A stretch of DNA of 64,000 nucleotides from Mixophyes australis (GCA_036250195.1 JAVHZZ010000008.1:5445934-5509933); one strand, 5' to 3'; shown: positions 23,640 through 41,509, numbered from the stretch's first letter. Translations and numbers: made by a program. Notes: generated by a model not told the origin, from the letters alone.

Positions 23640-25516
23640 TAGATAAATATTACTCTATCTTCATGTGTAGATGAATATCATTCTATCTTCCTTTCTAGAT
23701 TAATATCACTCTATCTTCCTTTGTAGATTAATATAATTCTTCTTCCTATGTAGATGAATATCATTCTATCTTACTGCGTAGATCTATATCATTCTATCTT
23801 CCTGCGTGGATCTATATCATTCTATCTTCCTGCATAGATCTATATCATTCTATCTTCCTGCATAGATGAATATCATTCTGTATTCCTGCGTAGATGAATA
23901 TCATTCTATCTTACTGCGTAGATGAATATCATTCTATCTTCCTGCATAGATGAATATCATTCTGTATTCCTGCGTAGATGAATATCATTCTGTATTCCTG
24001 TGTAGATGAATATCATTCTATCTTCCTGTGTAGATGAATATCATTCTATCTTCCTGTGTAGATGAATATCATTCTATCTTCCTGTGTAGATGAATATCAT
24101 TCTATCTTCCTGTGTAGATGAATATCATTCTATCTTCCTGTGTAGATGAATATCATTCTATCTTCCTGTGTAGATGAATATTCTGTCTCCCTGCCTAGAT
24201 CTATATCATTCTATCTTCCTGCATAGATCTATATCATTCTATCTTCCTGCATAGATCTATATCATTCTATCTTCCTGCATAGATCTATATCATTCTATCT
24301 TCCTGCATAGATCTATATCATTCTATCTTCCTGCGTAGATGAATATCATTCTGTATTCCTGCGTAGATGAATATCATTCTATCTTACTGCGTAGATGAAT
24401 ATCATTCTATCTTCCTGCATAGATGAATATCATTCTGTATTCCTGCGTAGATGAATATCATTCTGTATTCCTGTGTAGATGAATATCATTCTATCTTCCT
24501 GTGTAGATGAATATCATTCTATCTTCCTGTGTAGATGAATATCATTCTATCTTCCTGTGTAGATGAATATCATTCTATCTTCCTGTGTAGATGAATATCA
24601 TTCTATCTTCCTGTGTAGATGAATATCATTCTATCTTCCTGTGTAGATGAATATCATTCTATCTTCCTGTGTAGATGAATATCATTCTATCTTCCTGTGT
24701 AGATGAATATTCTGTCTCCCTGCCTAGATCTATATCATTCTATCTTCCTGCATAGATCTATATCATTCTATCTTCCTGCCTAGATCTATATCATTCTATC
24801 TTCCTGCCTAGATCTATATCATTCTATCTTCCTGCCTAGATCTATATCATTCTATCTTCCTGCGTAGGTGAATATCATTCTATCTTCCTTTGTAGATTAA
24901 TATTCTGTCTCCTTGCCTAGATCTATATCATTCTATCTTCCTGCGTAGGTGTATATCATTCTATCTTCCTTTGTAGATTAATATTCTGTCTCCCTGGCTA
25001 GATGAATATCATTCTATCTTCCTGCGTAGATGAATATCATTCTATCTTCCTGCGTAGATGAATATCATTCTATCTTCCTGCGTAGATGAATATCATTCTA
25101 TCTTCCTGCGTAGATGAATATCATTCTATCTTCCTGCATAGATGAATATCATTCTATCTTCCTGCGTAGATGAATATCATTCTATCTTCCTGCGTAGATG
25201 AATATCATTCTATCTTCCTGCGTAGATGAATATCATTCTATCTTCCTGCGTAGATGAATATCATTCTATCTTCCTGCGTAGATGAATATCATTCTATCTT
25301 CCTGCGTAGATGAATATCATTCTATCTTCCTGCGTAGATGAATATCATTCTATCTTCCTGCGTAGATGAATATCATTCTATCTTCCTGCGTAGATCTATA
25401 TCATTCTATCTTCCTGCGTAGATCTATATCATTCTATCTTCCTGCGTAGATCTATATCATTCTATCTTCCTGCGTAGATGAATATCATTCTATCTTCCTG
25501 CGTAGATGAATATCAT
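23640..25516 (+). repeat. 28-bp minisatellite with higher-order structure, about 66 copies
   Basis: The unit is TAGATGAATATCATTCTATC followed by TTCCTGCG. Variants change GATGAA/GATCTA, TATCTTCC/TGTATTCC and TGCG/TGTG/TGCA. A series of about 19 units ending in a 25-bp variant (ATTCTGTCTCCCTGCC) occurs twice with a 529-bp offset (variant at 24182 and 24711), showing segmental amplification. The last third (25010-25500) is the most homogeneous. If exon 1 is correctly placed, the array fills intron 1 of C1orf210. Confidence 0.95.
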
Positions 25517-25563
25517 TGTACAGCCACTTCCTGTTTAGATGGTTATTATTCTCTCTGTTGCAG

Positions 25564-25641
25564 TTATAAGACAACTAGACGCTGTTCACCTGGTCGCAGC
25601 AGAAGGACGCTGCTGTAAAAGTGGTTCTTCAAGTCCAAAAG
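25564..25641 (+). other. Candidate non-coding exon 2 of C1orf210
   Basis: A 78-bp stretch preceded by a good polypyrimidine acceptor (TTCTCTCTGTTGCAG) and followed by AAAAG|GTAATT. It lies between two minisatellites, in unique sequence, in the right place and strand to be a 5' UTR exon joined to the ATG exon at 26928. An upstream ATG frame could cross it, so a coding role is not excluded. Confidence 0.45.
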
Positions 25642-25835
25642 GTAATTATTGCCCTGTTATCACCAGATTAAACTCATTTTGGGATTTTCTGTGCATCTAT
25701 ATTATTTTGAGACAATTTAAAATGACATTTACTTATGTTTTATTTTTACACCTGAGGACACGAATGAATGTCCCTTAATGTGTACATCAGTCTCCTGGTG
25801 TGTGGGGTGTTATCCTGTACCATGGATACCTTCCA

Positions 25836-26444
25836 CAGATCACACTGATGTACCCGCCACAGATCACACTGATGTACCCCCCACAGATCACACTGATGTA
25901 CCCGCCACAGATCACACTGATGTACCCGCCACAGATCACACTGATGTACCCGCCACAGATCACATTGATGTACCCGCCACAGATCACATTGATGTACCCG
26001 CCACAGATCACACTGATGTACCCGCCACAGATCACATTGATGTACCCGCCACAGATCACACTGATGTACCCGCCACAGATCACACTGATGTACCCGCCAC
26101 AGATCACATTGATGTACCCGCCACAGATCACACTGATGTACCCGCCACAGATCACATTGATGTACCCGCCACAGATCACACTAATGTACCCGCCACAGAT
26201 CACACTGATGTACACGCCACAGATCACACTGATGTACCCGCCACAGATCACACTGATGTACACGCCACAGATCACACTGATGTACATGCCACAGATCACA
26301 CTGATGTACCTGCCACAGATCACACTGATGTACCCGCCACAGATCACACCGATGTACCCGCCACAGATCACACCGATGTACCCGCCATAGATCACACCGA
26401 TGTACCCGCCACAGATCACACCGATGTACCCGCCACAGATCACT
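25836..26444 (+). repeat. 24-bp minisatellite, about 25 copies
   Basis: The unit is ACAGATCACACTGATGTACC followed by CGCC. Because 24 is a multiple of three, several frames stay open (ATDHTDVP repeats on the plus strand, for example). Substitutions such as CACATT, GTACAC and CACACC are not biased towards synonymous changes. It lies in the intron just before the C1orf210 start exon. Confidence 0.95.
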
Positions 26445-26927
26445 AGACAATGGCAGCATTTGAATTTTAAGAGTCACACAAAAATGTGATTAACAAATGT
26501 ATAAAACATGTGGGTTTGCACTTTCCTGTATAACGTACACTTGAGAGACACAGAAGGTGTCCACCTTCATATATTTTAGTTACAATTGCTCAACGTTGTA
26601 TATTATATTGTCTTATTTACATATACATGTGATTAGGTTTTTGTCAATCACACCATTTGTAAATTGGCTGTGTGCTTTAGTATTGTAGTTTTTGGTTTAT
26701 ATTTCGGAGGTTGGGAACCTCCACTAATGGCAGCACGCCAGTTGATTATTAGCTACGGAGTTGGTGCGCTGTGGTCGTACCTTTGTTTATTATAAAGATT
26801 TCAGGCTCCTGTTGCACTTGACATGTACTTCAATATCCCCTGTAAGGTGTTAATGGGGCAGCTGTTAGAAATGATCATTGATAACGTGTTAAAAAAATTC
26901 ATACATTGTATTTTGATTTTTTCCCAG

Positions 26928-32178
<5,251 letters not shown>

Positions 32179-32184
32179 GACATG

Positions 32185-32190
32185 AATAAA
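32185..32190 (+). terminator. C1orf210 polyA signal
   Basis: AATAAA begins 7 nt after the TAA stop, implying a very short 3' UTR unless a distal site is also used. Confidence 0.6.
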
Positions 32191-32706
32191 ACAAGGAACT
32201 TTGATCTACAACAGCATTTTAATGTTATGTGATCAGGAGAACATGTTATAAGGAACCAAAGGGCTTTTTCTTCTGACCATCTGCTGAGAAGGCCGTCGAA
32301 GGCCCTTTGTGCCAAACACAAGCCAATGACACAGGACAATACACTGACCCAACACGGCCACCTCTGAAAATGATTGCTCTGGTTTTGAACCCCAGTGTTT
32401 GAGGAAGTGCAGACTTTCTTCAAAGTGTTTCATTTAAGAGTTTTAGCCATCGAAATGCATTGCTGTTGGTAATAGCCATGAGAATGATTACTTGACTATT
32501 GTAAATATCCGCGTGCCCTTATAGCTGAGGGATGCTTGGTAGTATTGTGTATTTATTACCGCATTGGTCAGACTGACAGATCGAACCATCTGTCTACAAT
32601 AACACTCCAAACACCCTGTTCACCCACAGACTCCCTTCTAAAGTTGGATAATGTAACACCAACGACGTCTACTGCTGTTGAGATCAAACCACCCATAAAT
32701 AGACAC

Positions 32707-32881
32707 TTAGGGGTAAATTTATCAAGCTGCGGGTTTGAAAAAGTGGAGATGTTACCTATAGCAACCTATCAGAATGTAGTTATCATTTATTTAGTACAGT
32801 CTACAAGATGACAGCTAGAATCTGATTGGTTGCTATAGGCAACATCTCTACTTTTATTCAGCTTGATAAATTTACCCCTTA
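32707..32881. mobile_element. Palindromic MITE family A with TTA target duplication
   Basis: The 169-bp foldback (32710-32878) has ends GGGGTAAATTTATCAAG and CTTGATAAATTTACCCC. It is flanked on each side by TTA (32707-32709 and 32879-32881). A 3-bp TTA/TAA duplication is the hallmark of PIF/Harbinger transposition, which gives the best evidence for the whole family. Confidence 0.85.
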
Positions 32882-32883
32882 GG

Positions 32884-33905
32884 GTCTGATTCAGAGTAGC
32901 ACGTAAGCGTAACTTGCACTTGAATAAGTTGCACCCAAGTGCATGCGTATGTGCGCCGTATTCATGTGTGTCCACGTCAGAATGATTATTAGATGTGTCC
33001 GCGTGACATCAGACACGTCCAATTTGCGACCATGTACAGAAAGCTTCTACTTGATATGCTACCAACGCAGTTGCTATGAAGCATTATTTAGATTTGAATA
33101 ACCTAATACAGCAGGAACAACTTCCCGACAGTGTACAGAAATATATATATTTTTTTCTTCTTTCTTTGTTATAACACGCTCAGCAAATTCTAGTCTATGG
33201 CCGAGTGACAACTAAATTCTCAATAATTGTCTTCGAATCGTTAGCACACCTCTAATTACAAGTGGTTCATTAGTTCTGGTGTTCATCATCATCACCGTCT
33301 TCATCCTCTACTTACATGACCATCCGCAAATAATGCCGCTTTTCAGCCGTATCTGCGACTACGCCCCAGTCTGAACCCGTACGCAGTTGCTCGAACACGC
33401 CCTTACTGTACATTGACTACGTTAGAACTTTCCTCGCCCGTAACCCTCTTCAGACATAGGAGTTGTGCCAAAAAGTGTCAGGTCTGAATAGCCGCTACAG
33501 AAACAGACAAATGTCTGAATAGCTGCTACATCCACTTAACCTCTCATCTCTTCTGCTCATCCTCCACACTCATCCTCCCCTGACCCCTCTTCTCTCTCCC
33601 CTTTGCTTCACTGGCTCCCTTTTGTGCCTGACTTTGTTTACCCTCCCTTAGGATGTAAGCTCGTATGAGCAGGGCCCATCTTCCCTCCTGTCTCCATACC
33701 TGTTCTTCTGTTCCGTGTCTACTGTATCTGCCTGCCTGGAGTTTCTGAAGTATTGGTACTTTGTGTTTAATGTTCTGTACTGTTCTACCCTGTATAGTGT
33801 ACTGTATAGTCTACTGTTTGTGCTGTGTGCGGTGCTGCGGAAACCTTGTGGCGCCCTAAAAATAAACGATAATAATAATAATGTCTCACTCTGAATCAGG
33901 CTCTT
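32884..33905 (+). mobile_element. Family-F-like element carrying an inserted L2 tail
   Basis: The left end GTCTGATTCAGAGTAGCACG is matched by an inverted right end CACTCTGAATCAGGC at 33888-33903. Between them, 33535-33885 is the 3' end of an L2-like LINE (ATGTAAGCTCGTATGAGCAG ... GGTGCTGCGGAAACC ... ATAATAATAATAAT tail), which inserted into the DNA transposon. Confidence 0.65.
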
Positions 33906-34639
33906 ACTCTCTGAATTCATCTTTATCCTCAGCAATACGCCACAGGGGTGTAACTAGAAGTTTCTGGGCACCTGTCCTACATAACACACTTAATTTACAT
34001 AACATCACTCCCACTGCGCTGATATCTGCGCCTTTCCCACAATAACTGACATTATAACACACTAATTACAGACATCTATACTGTGCACCTATCCTTTTAT
34101 CCCCAGAGGCTGCTAATTCCAAATACTCCTTAAATAAAACAATGAAGCCGGACTGGAGGGCCCCTTACAAGCACATATTTGTGGCCAAGGTCCAATATGG
34201 TCCTAGCAGTTGCATAGTCCTCTGTAACATTGGTGCTTTTTTTTACAATCATGCTTACTGTCCCAGCGTGGCCTATAGGTGACTGGAGTGACAGCATTTC
34301 CATCTAGTCTTTCGCTAAAGGTCTTTTACAAAGCCGCAAATACCCCTGCCAGTTCATGCAAATACCAGCTTTGATGCCATTTGCATGTTTGCTTCTGTTT
34401 TTATGGGTAATTGCAGGGCTTATCGCATTAACATGATGCAGGATTTTCCTTCACCTGATGGGAGGAGTTTGGAAGATCTCTGAATGCAGGTGAGACGCAG
34501 GACACGTGCGTCATGTAAAGATAGGTTTCCAACAACATATTTAAATGAACTACAAATCGATTGCACCTGTGTACGCACACGGCTGTCACATAGGGGTGTT
34601 TGCAGGAAACAGAATGCACGTCCACTTATTTTGCAGCTA
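33906..34639. other. No recognised feature
   Basis: Intergenic DNA; nothing recognised. Confidence 0.4.
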
Positions 34640-34760
34640 GTAAATCATCATCATCATCATCATCATTTATTTATATAGCGCCACTAATTCCACAGCGCAG
34701 TACAGAGAACTCACTCACATCAGTCCCTGCCCCATTGGAGCTTGCAGTCTAAATTTCTTA
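34640..34760 (-). mobile_element. 5'-truncated V-SINE
   Basis: (ATC)n, then TTATTTATATAGCGCCACTA and CATCAGTCCCTGCCCCATTG, ending at the AGCTTGCAGTCTAAATT motif; core and head are absent. Confidence 0.85.
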
Positions 34761-36005
34761 GTAAATGACATTTAATGTATTTCCATCACCTTTATGCATC
34801 TTTTCTGTTACCAGTTCTTTTACCTGTGTAAGAAAATCTCTCTGCGCGCTGGAATTTGTATCGGCTGTATCCCAGACTGCACTGGAAATAAGGGCGTTTG
34901 TACTGTAATAATTTCGTATAAAAGAACCACACCTTTGACAAAAAAAAAAGTATTATGTGTATTTGTTTATAATCATTGTATTTATATTTAATCTGTGCTC
35001 TGTGAATAGAGTGCAGCGCTGGTTTAATGCGTCAGACCTACAACCTGAATCCGATCCTACAACCTACCATTCTCCCTTCTGCAACCAAACCCATCCTATG
35101 TGAGACCTGCAGCCCAACCTTATTCAGCAGTGACCGGGATTAGAGAGGACAATGTGTACATTGCTATTTAAAGCCTACTCTACAAACAAATGTCCCTTCC
35201 CGCCCCCTGGTTCACTGAGGTGAGTGACAGACAGCATATGAATCATTACATACTGAGCATCTCTCTACCCCTCCCCTGCAGAACCCCTGCTGTCCACTAT
35301 TACTGGAGGAGGGGACGAGTACTGGCCACGATTAGCATACGAACTGGCCCTTCAAATTAAATAGAATTATACCTTGTCGTTTTTTGGCCTAGATCCAGGT
35401 GCATCTTGGGGTTACCCACAATACACTGCGGCTGTAGTGATCGAGGTCTCCTGTGGATTTCAAAATAAGTTCTCCGTCAGATTCTAAAATGGACAGGACA
35501 GGTTGATAGAGGCAGCAACTAAGTGCTTCTGTATGTCCTTCTATCAAACCATTATTAATATTTCTGTTGGGAATTAAATTGGTTAAATGTGACAAGGCAG
35601 CCACACAAAAAAAACACAGAAGCAGACATTTCTGAAAACTGGTGCACAGGGAAAAAGATGGTGTAACTATTAGAAAACTGACAGTTAACAGGTGATTGGT
35701 CAGTTTGGGTTGCAGAAGCAGATCCTTTATTCCTAAACACCAGTGTTTAGTATTCTCCTCAAAAGACTCCAGGAAATATACACATTCTGTAGGGTGGAAA
35801 GATTTGCAGTAACATAAGCTGTATCCTGAGAAGGGATAAGGAATTATTTTTATTCTCATCAAAGTTGTGTGAATTCCTTTGTAATTTGTGCACTTTTCAT
35901 AAAATCTTTAGTTGTGTTGTTGACCAAACTTTTTATCACTATTAATTCTTACAGATGGTTCTTGAGCAGTATCTCAAATCCGTTCTTTAGTTTGGGTTCC
36001 TGCTC
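34761..36005. other. No recognised gene
   Basis: A 157-codon minus-strand open frame (35389-35862) has no recognisable domain, and an overlapping frame is equally open. I do not support it as a gene. Confidence 0.4.
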
Positions 36006-36318
36006 CTCAGGGGCAAACGTAGGATTTGTAGAGGGAGGTTTCCACGCTACTCCGCCAGTGGGCGTGACCAGCATGCATGGGGGCGTAGCTATAATATTAG
36101 ACAGCGCTTGGCTGCTCTCCAACTCTTCCTATCCCCATAATATACATGGGCAATGCTGCGTGCACTACTGTTAGGTGCATGCAGCTCTCCCTTTTTAGGC
36201 AGATCTGTGTGAAACGAGAGCAGGGTCCAGCCACCTCACTTATACAGTGCCCCAGGCTTGGAGGGGGGTTTCCAGACACTAGAACCCCCCCCCCCCCCCC
36301 TCGGTTTGCCTATGCTCC
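36006..36318 (+). mobile_element. Dispersed 300-bp element, family G
   Basis: It contains GGGGCAAACGTAGGATTTGT, CCAGTGGGCGTGACCAGCAT, CCTATCCCCATAATATACAT and a poly-C run before TCGGTTTGCCTATG. The same order recurs at 61143-61445 and 62468-62752. Its outer words GGCAAACG and CGGTTTGCC are roughly inverted, suggesting a short DNA transposon. Confidence 0.75.
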
Positions 36319-38750
36319 TTGTGTTTATACTTTTTCACAGCACCTCAAATTTGTAATTCCCCAGGCGTATCAGCGGAGTGCAGGTGAAGGAGAATGAGGT
36401 GAGGGTTTCATCTCGGTCGTCCCCTAGCACTTAGCCTCCCGATCCAAGGCCCTCGCCCCACGTTATTGAAGGAAAGATCCTATCTCATCCTTGTAACAGT
36501 GACAAAGATACATGTTCTCAGCTGTGTGATCTCTGCTCCAGCCAATCACCACCCTGCACCTAGCCCATTCTGAACTCTGTACACCAATCACATGCTGTCC
36601 TGTCAGTAACCACGGAACTCCACTATGACTGATAATATCCTGTTATATAGCGCTATCCCATATATATAATCTCTTTATACATTCCACAGACTTCTATTGG
36701 GGATTCCCAGCAACAAAGTAACAATATTCCATGAAATACTTCTCCCCATCACTATTTAATGGGAACAGATGTCTGTAATGTCATTTATAAATATATGTTT
36801 GTGATTTCTCCCTGGGGACATGAATACAAGTTATCTTTCAGAATCTGTTATCTCTTATCAAATAAAACACAAGATATTTCAGTTGAAAAACAAACAAACA
36901 AACAAGACGAGGCGGACTAAATCATACACATATCTTTATTAAATGTGTTATCCTGAAATATGTAATATATTAGCTTCTCATTAAATAATCATCATTCATT
37001 TGTACTGAAAAAATATATATATATATTTTGTACCATGTCTTATTATTAAAACATTAGCATCTCAGATGCATTAAGATAAGGACATATACATTTTATGTTA
37101 CATTTAATTCCATGTGAAATTCCACACTGTACAAATTTCATTCCCGGAGAGAAGTCACTAACGGATCTTGCGGGAATACGTCCATATTGATATTAATTTA
37201 CACATCGGCGCTGGGCTCATACAGAAGCGTTCTTCCCAACATTTAGAATCACGAAATCGGGACAAAATAAGCCCTGCCCCCCCCCCCCATTCTGCCAAAA
37301 CCACGCCCACAAATGTGCAGATTTGGATAAAGCGCCACCCTCTTTGCTCAAGCCTCACCCCGCTTTCAGCTCACAAATCGGGATGTCCCGCCAATCTCTG
37401 AACAGTTGAGAGCTATGCAGAAGGACAGTCATATAGATGGAGTAATCTGTGGTATAAGTTGAGGGTTTGGTGAGATATGATATAAAATAATATATAAAAC
37501 ATTCCATCGCTTTCATTTCCTCGTTACTTTCATCAAAGTGGCTCTTTGCTATTGGAATAACCGTCCATCTTGTCAGACCTGTGAACATTAATTACCATCT
37601 AATACCGTTCTGTGCCCTCTTTACTACCAACCCATCGCTGAGGTCTGGCTAGATGGAGGCAGACTCAGCAGCCTTCTATCAGTATAAAAATAAATCAGTA
37701 GGTCTCGCTGTAGCTTTTGAAGGCCAATAAGACAGGTTCTACCCAAAAGTTTCCGGTGAACAGGATATTAAACAAACAAGAAACAATACAACTGTTTTAT
37801 ATGCCACATAAGGGTTTAACTATCCTCTTAAAGGAGAAGTGAAATACCTTTATATTTATTTTCCAAAACTCCTCCTCTCCCAGTGGTAATACCAAATTGC
37901 TCACCCCACGTGCCCTCTCGCCATCTATTCTCCATCCTGCTGGGTCTGGAAAAGGAGTAGGGTTTGTACCGGTGGTTGAGGTGGAGTGTTGATAGCCAGC
38001 ACAGGACGGTCTACTGGCCCAGTGGGCAGGAGAATAGATTCAGCAGAGCTGCGATAGGGGTACAAATGGTGAAGTTACCCCTGCGTTTTACTACTGGACA
38101 GAAAATAATTTTGGGAAAAAAAAGAATAGGAGATTGGTGTTCTCCTTAAATTAAGAGACAAGTGACTCCTCCGTGACAATAAGTTTTGGCCCGAGGGTCC
38201 GTAGGACACATGTCACTGTCACGTGACACAGTCAGAAGGTGTCACCAACAACTTGACGGCTACACCGACCACTGTGTCACCCCAATAACGGTAAATAACT
38301 AAAAAGTGACGGTTACATTAATAAAGTGATATTGTCTTATTGGAGAGTTGTTTGTCATAGGATAAATTTATCAAATATAAAAAAAAATATATATTGTTGG
38401 ACGTCCTCTGAACAAATCCTATATTCAAATGTTCTACAGATAGCGGTCTAATAAGAGTTATAAAAGAACATCCTGAAGATTAGCTGCAGAGTCCACATCC
38501 AACATCCAAAAATATAACGGGATTTAACGGACACCTTCACATTTAAAAAAATAACATACATTTAATACCCTGGGACACAATGGTCGTTAATGCAAAATAC
38601 TGGCCGACCTGACTGTTTATTCGATGGTTAGATACTATAGTTTGTTACGGTTAGATACAGTTTCTATTACAGTTTATGATGGTTAGATACACTTTTTATT
38701 TACATAGCGCCAGCTGTACATTTGGGATCCAACACAATGATAAAACGAGA
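36319..38750. other. No recognised gene
   Basis: Intergenic DNA. A (TA)n of eight repeats occurs near 37013. A repeat-like block with TCCCAACATTTAGAATC and ACCACGCCCAC words lies at about 37228-37400. Confidence 0.4.
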
Positions 38751-38931
38751 CTAGGGGGTATATTTACTAAACTTCGGTTTTTATAAAGTGGAGATGTTGC
38801 CTATAGCAACCAATCAGATTCTAGATGTTATTTTAAGAATGTTCTAAATAAATGATAACTAGAATCTGATTGGTTGCTATAGGCAACATCTCAACTATTT
38901 CAAACCCACAGTTTAGTAAATATACCCCCTA
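38751..38931. mobile_element. Palindromic MITE, family A
   Basis: About 175 bp with ends GGGGGTATATTTACTAAAC and GTTTAGTAAATATACCCC and possible CTA repeats at each flank. Both arms carry the TTGCCTATAGCAACCAATCA type block. Confidence 0.8.
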
Positions 38932-40265
38932 GGTGTTATCAGACAGACACAGAGGTAAGAGGGTGCTTACAAGCTATATATTTGGATCAGCTAAAGTGCA
39001 CTTTTAATCTTGTTGTTGCATAGTGTATGTAACATTTGGTTGTGTGTCTGTGTTATCATGAAGTTTGCATGTTTGGGTGCATGTCCCTGATTTGGCGAAA
39101 TGTGGCCATTTGAATAGACTGGCTCCTCCCATTGTTGGGATTGGTTGGTGAATAGTATATAAGGAATCAGTTCTTATAGGAAATGAGTAGTGATAAATCC
39201 ATCCGTTTCTTTGGAAACTTCATAGAAAATAATGAAGGGTGGAATCTTAAAAGAAGGACATTTTTAAAATAAAACATGGTTACCTTCCATTGGAGCTTAT
39301 TTGTGGGCAGAACAGTGGCAGAACAGTATATTTTGTCCTGCTCTCGGGATTCTAAATGTTGGGAGCTATGGATATGTATAGCGGGAAATGTACCGTAAGG
39401 AAGGTAACTGATCCATCCAATAGTCTCCCAGCAGTTGGGTTGGGGGATCTTACGGTAATAAAAGAATTCAGGACGTCATGGGGCAAACATGTGACAAGTG
39501 TAAATATTTAAATAGAAAATTTTAAGGAGAAGAAAAAGAGAAACCAAAATCCCTCAATTCCAGACAACACACAGATATACTGTAATGTTATTTTTTTCCC
39601 CCATAAAATTCTATATATCTAACAGCTCCTCTCTCCGCGATGCTCAAGCTGGAGCAAATCAGCTACAAACACCACAAATAGCGACGTTGGAGAAAATAAA
39701 ACAACAGGAAAGTTTGTAGATTGCTTTCAGCAATTCTTACGGAAACCATTGTTTTTATTTAGGGGAGAGGAGCTGTTAAATACCTAATAGATGGCCTAAT
39801 GAACCATTACCTTCTAATGTAAAATATGTATTGTATGTTTTAAGATGGAGTTACCTCTAACGAATGGATTTAACTTTAAATGTGCTGAAAGGTTATTGTT
39901 TCATTTTTGCATTGTTACTCTCCATCGTATCTATCATATGAACTGTGAGACTACTGGAACAAGGAAATAAATTGTTAAAATGTATCTGAAAGAAAATCGT
40001 TTGGGGTTACAGGTGCGGAATGCGGATTTCCGGTCATTTATTTGAGCTTCGGGAGCCATGGAAGTTACCTTTGGAGTTATCACATTCCTAGTGGTATAAC
40101 GGACCGGAAAATAGATATTATATTTGTCAACTAGTGTACAGTCGTCTTTTTGGGAAGCTTTCAGCTGCAATTGTTTATGACACGCTGAATGTAGATTAAT
40201 ATTTTTTCGTTATAACGGACGGGCCATGCTGACCTCACATTGGGACTTTATTCAGGATTCTCCGA
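38932..40265. other. No recognised gene
   Basis: AT-rich intergenic DNA without recognised repeats or exons. Confidence 0.4.
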
Positions 40266-40690
40266 AGTTAATTAAAAAAAAGAGGAAAATAATTCTCTTA
40301 TCTAGGGGGGGCTTCACCATTCAGCCAAATTCGTCATTGTTACTTTAATAAAATCATAATTCTTTAGTGATACTTTCTAAAATTATATTTACACATTAAC
40401 CTATAATCAGCAAATTATTAGATAATACATCACATATAAAACATCTGTAAGAATCTCTTATTGTTGTGGTTATAACAATTTTAATCAGAAAACGTTTTTC
40501 ATATTCAATTATCTACACTGTATTTTAATAATATTTAGCCGATTATAGACAAATGTGTAAATATAATTTTAGAAAGTATCAATAAAGAATTATTTATTAA
40601 AGTAACGGTAATGAATTTGGGTGAATGGAGTAGTGCCCCTAGATAAGAGAATTAGTTTCCTCTTTTTTTTTAATAAATGTAATTCATGCA
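40266..40690. mobile_element. AT-rich foldback element
   Basis: The left arm (AAAAAAAAGAGGAAAATAAT, TCTCTTATCTAGGGG, TGATACTTTCTAAAATTATA) is mirrored by the right arm (TATAATTTTAGAAAGTATCA, CCCCTAGATAAGAGA, TTTCCTCTTTTTTTTTAA). The arms are roughly 180 bp each around a short centre near 40475. It has no coding potential, so it is probably a MITE distinct from families A, E and F. Confidence 0.8.
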
Positions 40691-40762
40691 TTTCTCTTGA
40701 GGTAGCACCCTCTGCTCTACTAATAAATAAAGATGAGAATTGTCAATAGATAGTACACGTTG

Positions 40763-41091
40763 GGCCTGATTCATTAAGGAAAGTAATGCAAAAAAAGGAG
40801 TAACTGTGCACCTGGGCAAAACCATGATGCATTGAAGGGGGAGATACATTTAAAATGTGGGGACAGATTTATAGTTGGGGTAGGGCATGTCCTAGATCAA
40901 CTTTAAATATCAGTGTAATAATAAAGCTATCAAGTATTTGTGTGCTACATGAAAAACAGCCAGTATTTAACTTATGTGCAAAATTATACACTAATTTGCA
41001 CCCATTGTATTGTAACATGGTTTATCCAGGAGAAAACTTACTCCTATGTTTGACTTACTTTCCTTAATGAATGAGGCCCATTAAGAGCAGG
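40763..41091 (-). mobile_element. MITE family E, inverted copy
   Basis: Both ends are intact: GGGCCTGATTCATTAAGGAA and TTCCTTAATGAATGAGGCCC. The inner blocks (CATGTCCTAGATCAA, CAAGTATTTGTGTGCTACAT) are the reverse complement of the copies at 10198 and 46178. Confidence 0.85.
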
Positions 41092-41509
41092 TACATTCAC
41101 ATTATCAGCTCACCCCTATAAGTTATAAAGGTGTCTCTGTGCAGAGTCTTCTTATCGTTGTAGGATTCTCCTAAGTGTATCAGTCTTACTGGAATTTCTC
41201 ATACTACAGAGCAGGGACTGGACTGTTGGGAGAGTTGAAACACTCCCTGACCGATGAAGAATACAGATGTGCAACGTACTCAGACGTGTTGACTTATTAA
41301 TAGAGTTTTAAGTTCAAGCTAGAAAGAAGTGTCCACTTCAAGTAAATAACACTGGACCGGCGATGCTTATCGGGTGGAGTTTTGTTGCGTCAAACCATAG
41401 CTCCGAGTTCGCACCAATCCAGTCGTTACTAAGTTTGGCTCAGATCCACAGAACTTGTTAAGATGCCGAAGAGCTCAACTCCGTTCGCCACTTTGGATGT
41501 AAGAGGAAC
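41092..41509 (-). other. TMEM125 3' flank or 3' UTR
   Basis: Unique DNA downstream of the TMEM125 stop on the minus strand. No clear AATAAA was located close to the gene. Confidence 0.4.

Noticed and set aside
23640..25516. Regularly spaced repeat that superficially resembles a CRISPR array
   Set aside because: Units are contiguous with no unique spacers, in a vertebrate intron; it is a minisatellite.
25778..26446. 222-codon ATDHTDVP repeat protein and similar frames on both strands
   Set aside because: A 24-bp unit keeps frames open by arithmetic. Both strands and several frames are open equally, so no protein is supported.
35389..35862. 157-codon minus-strand open frame
   Set aside because: No domain, signal or splice context; an overlapping frame is also open and composition is that of surrounding intergenic DNA.
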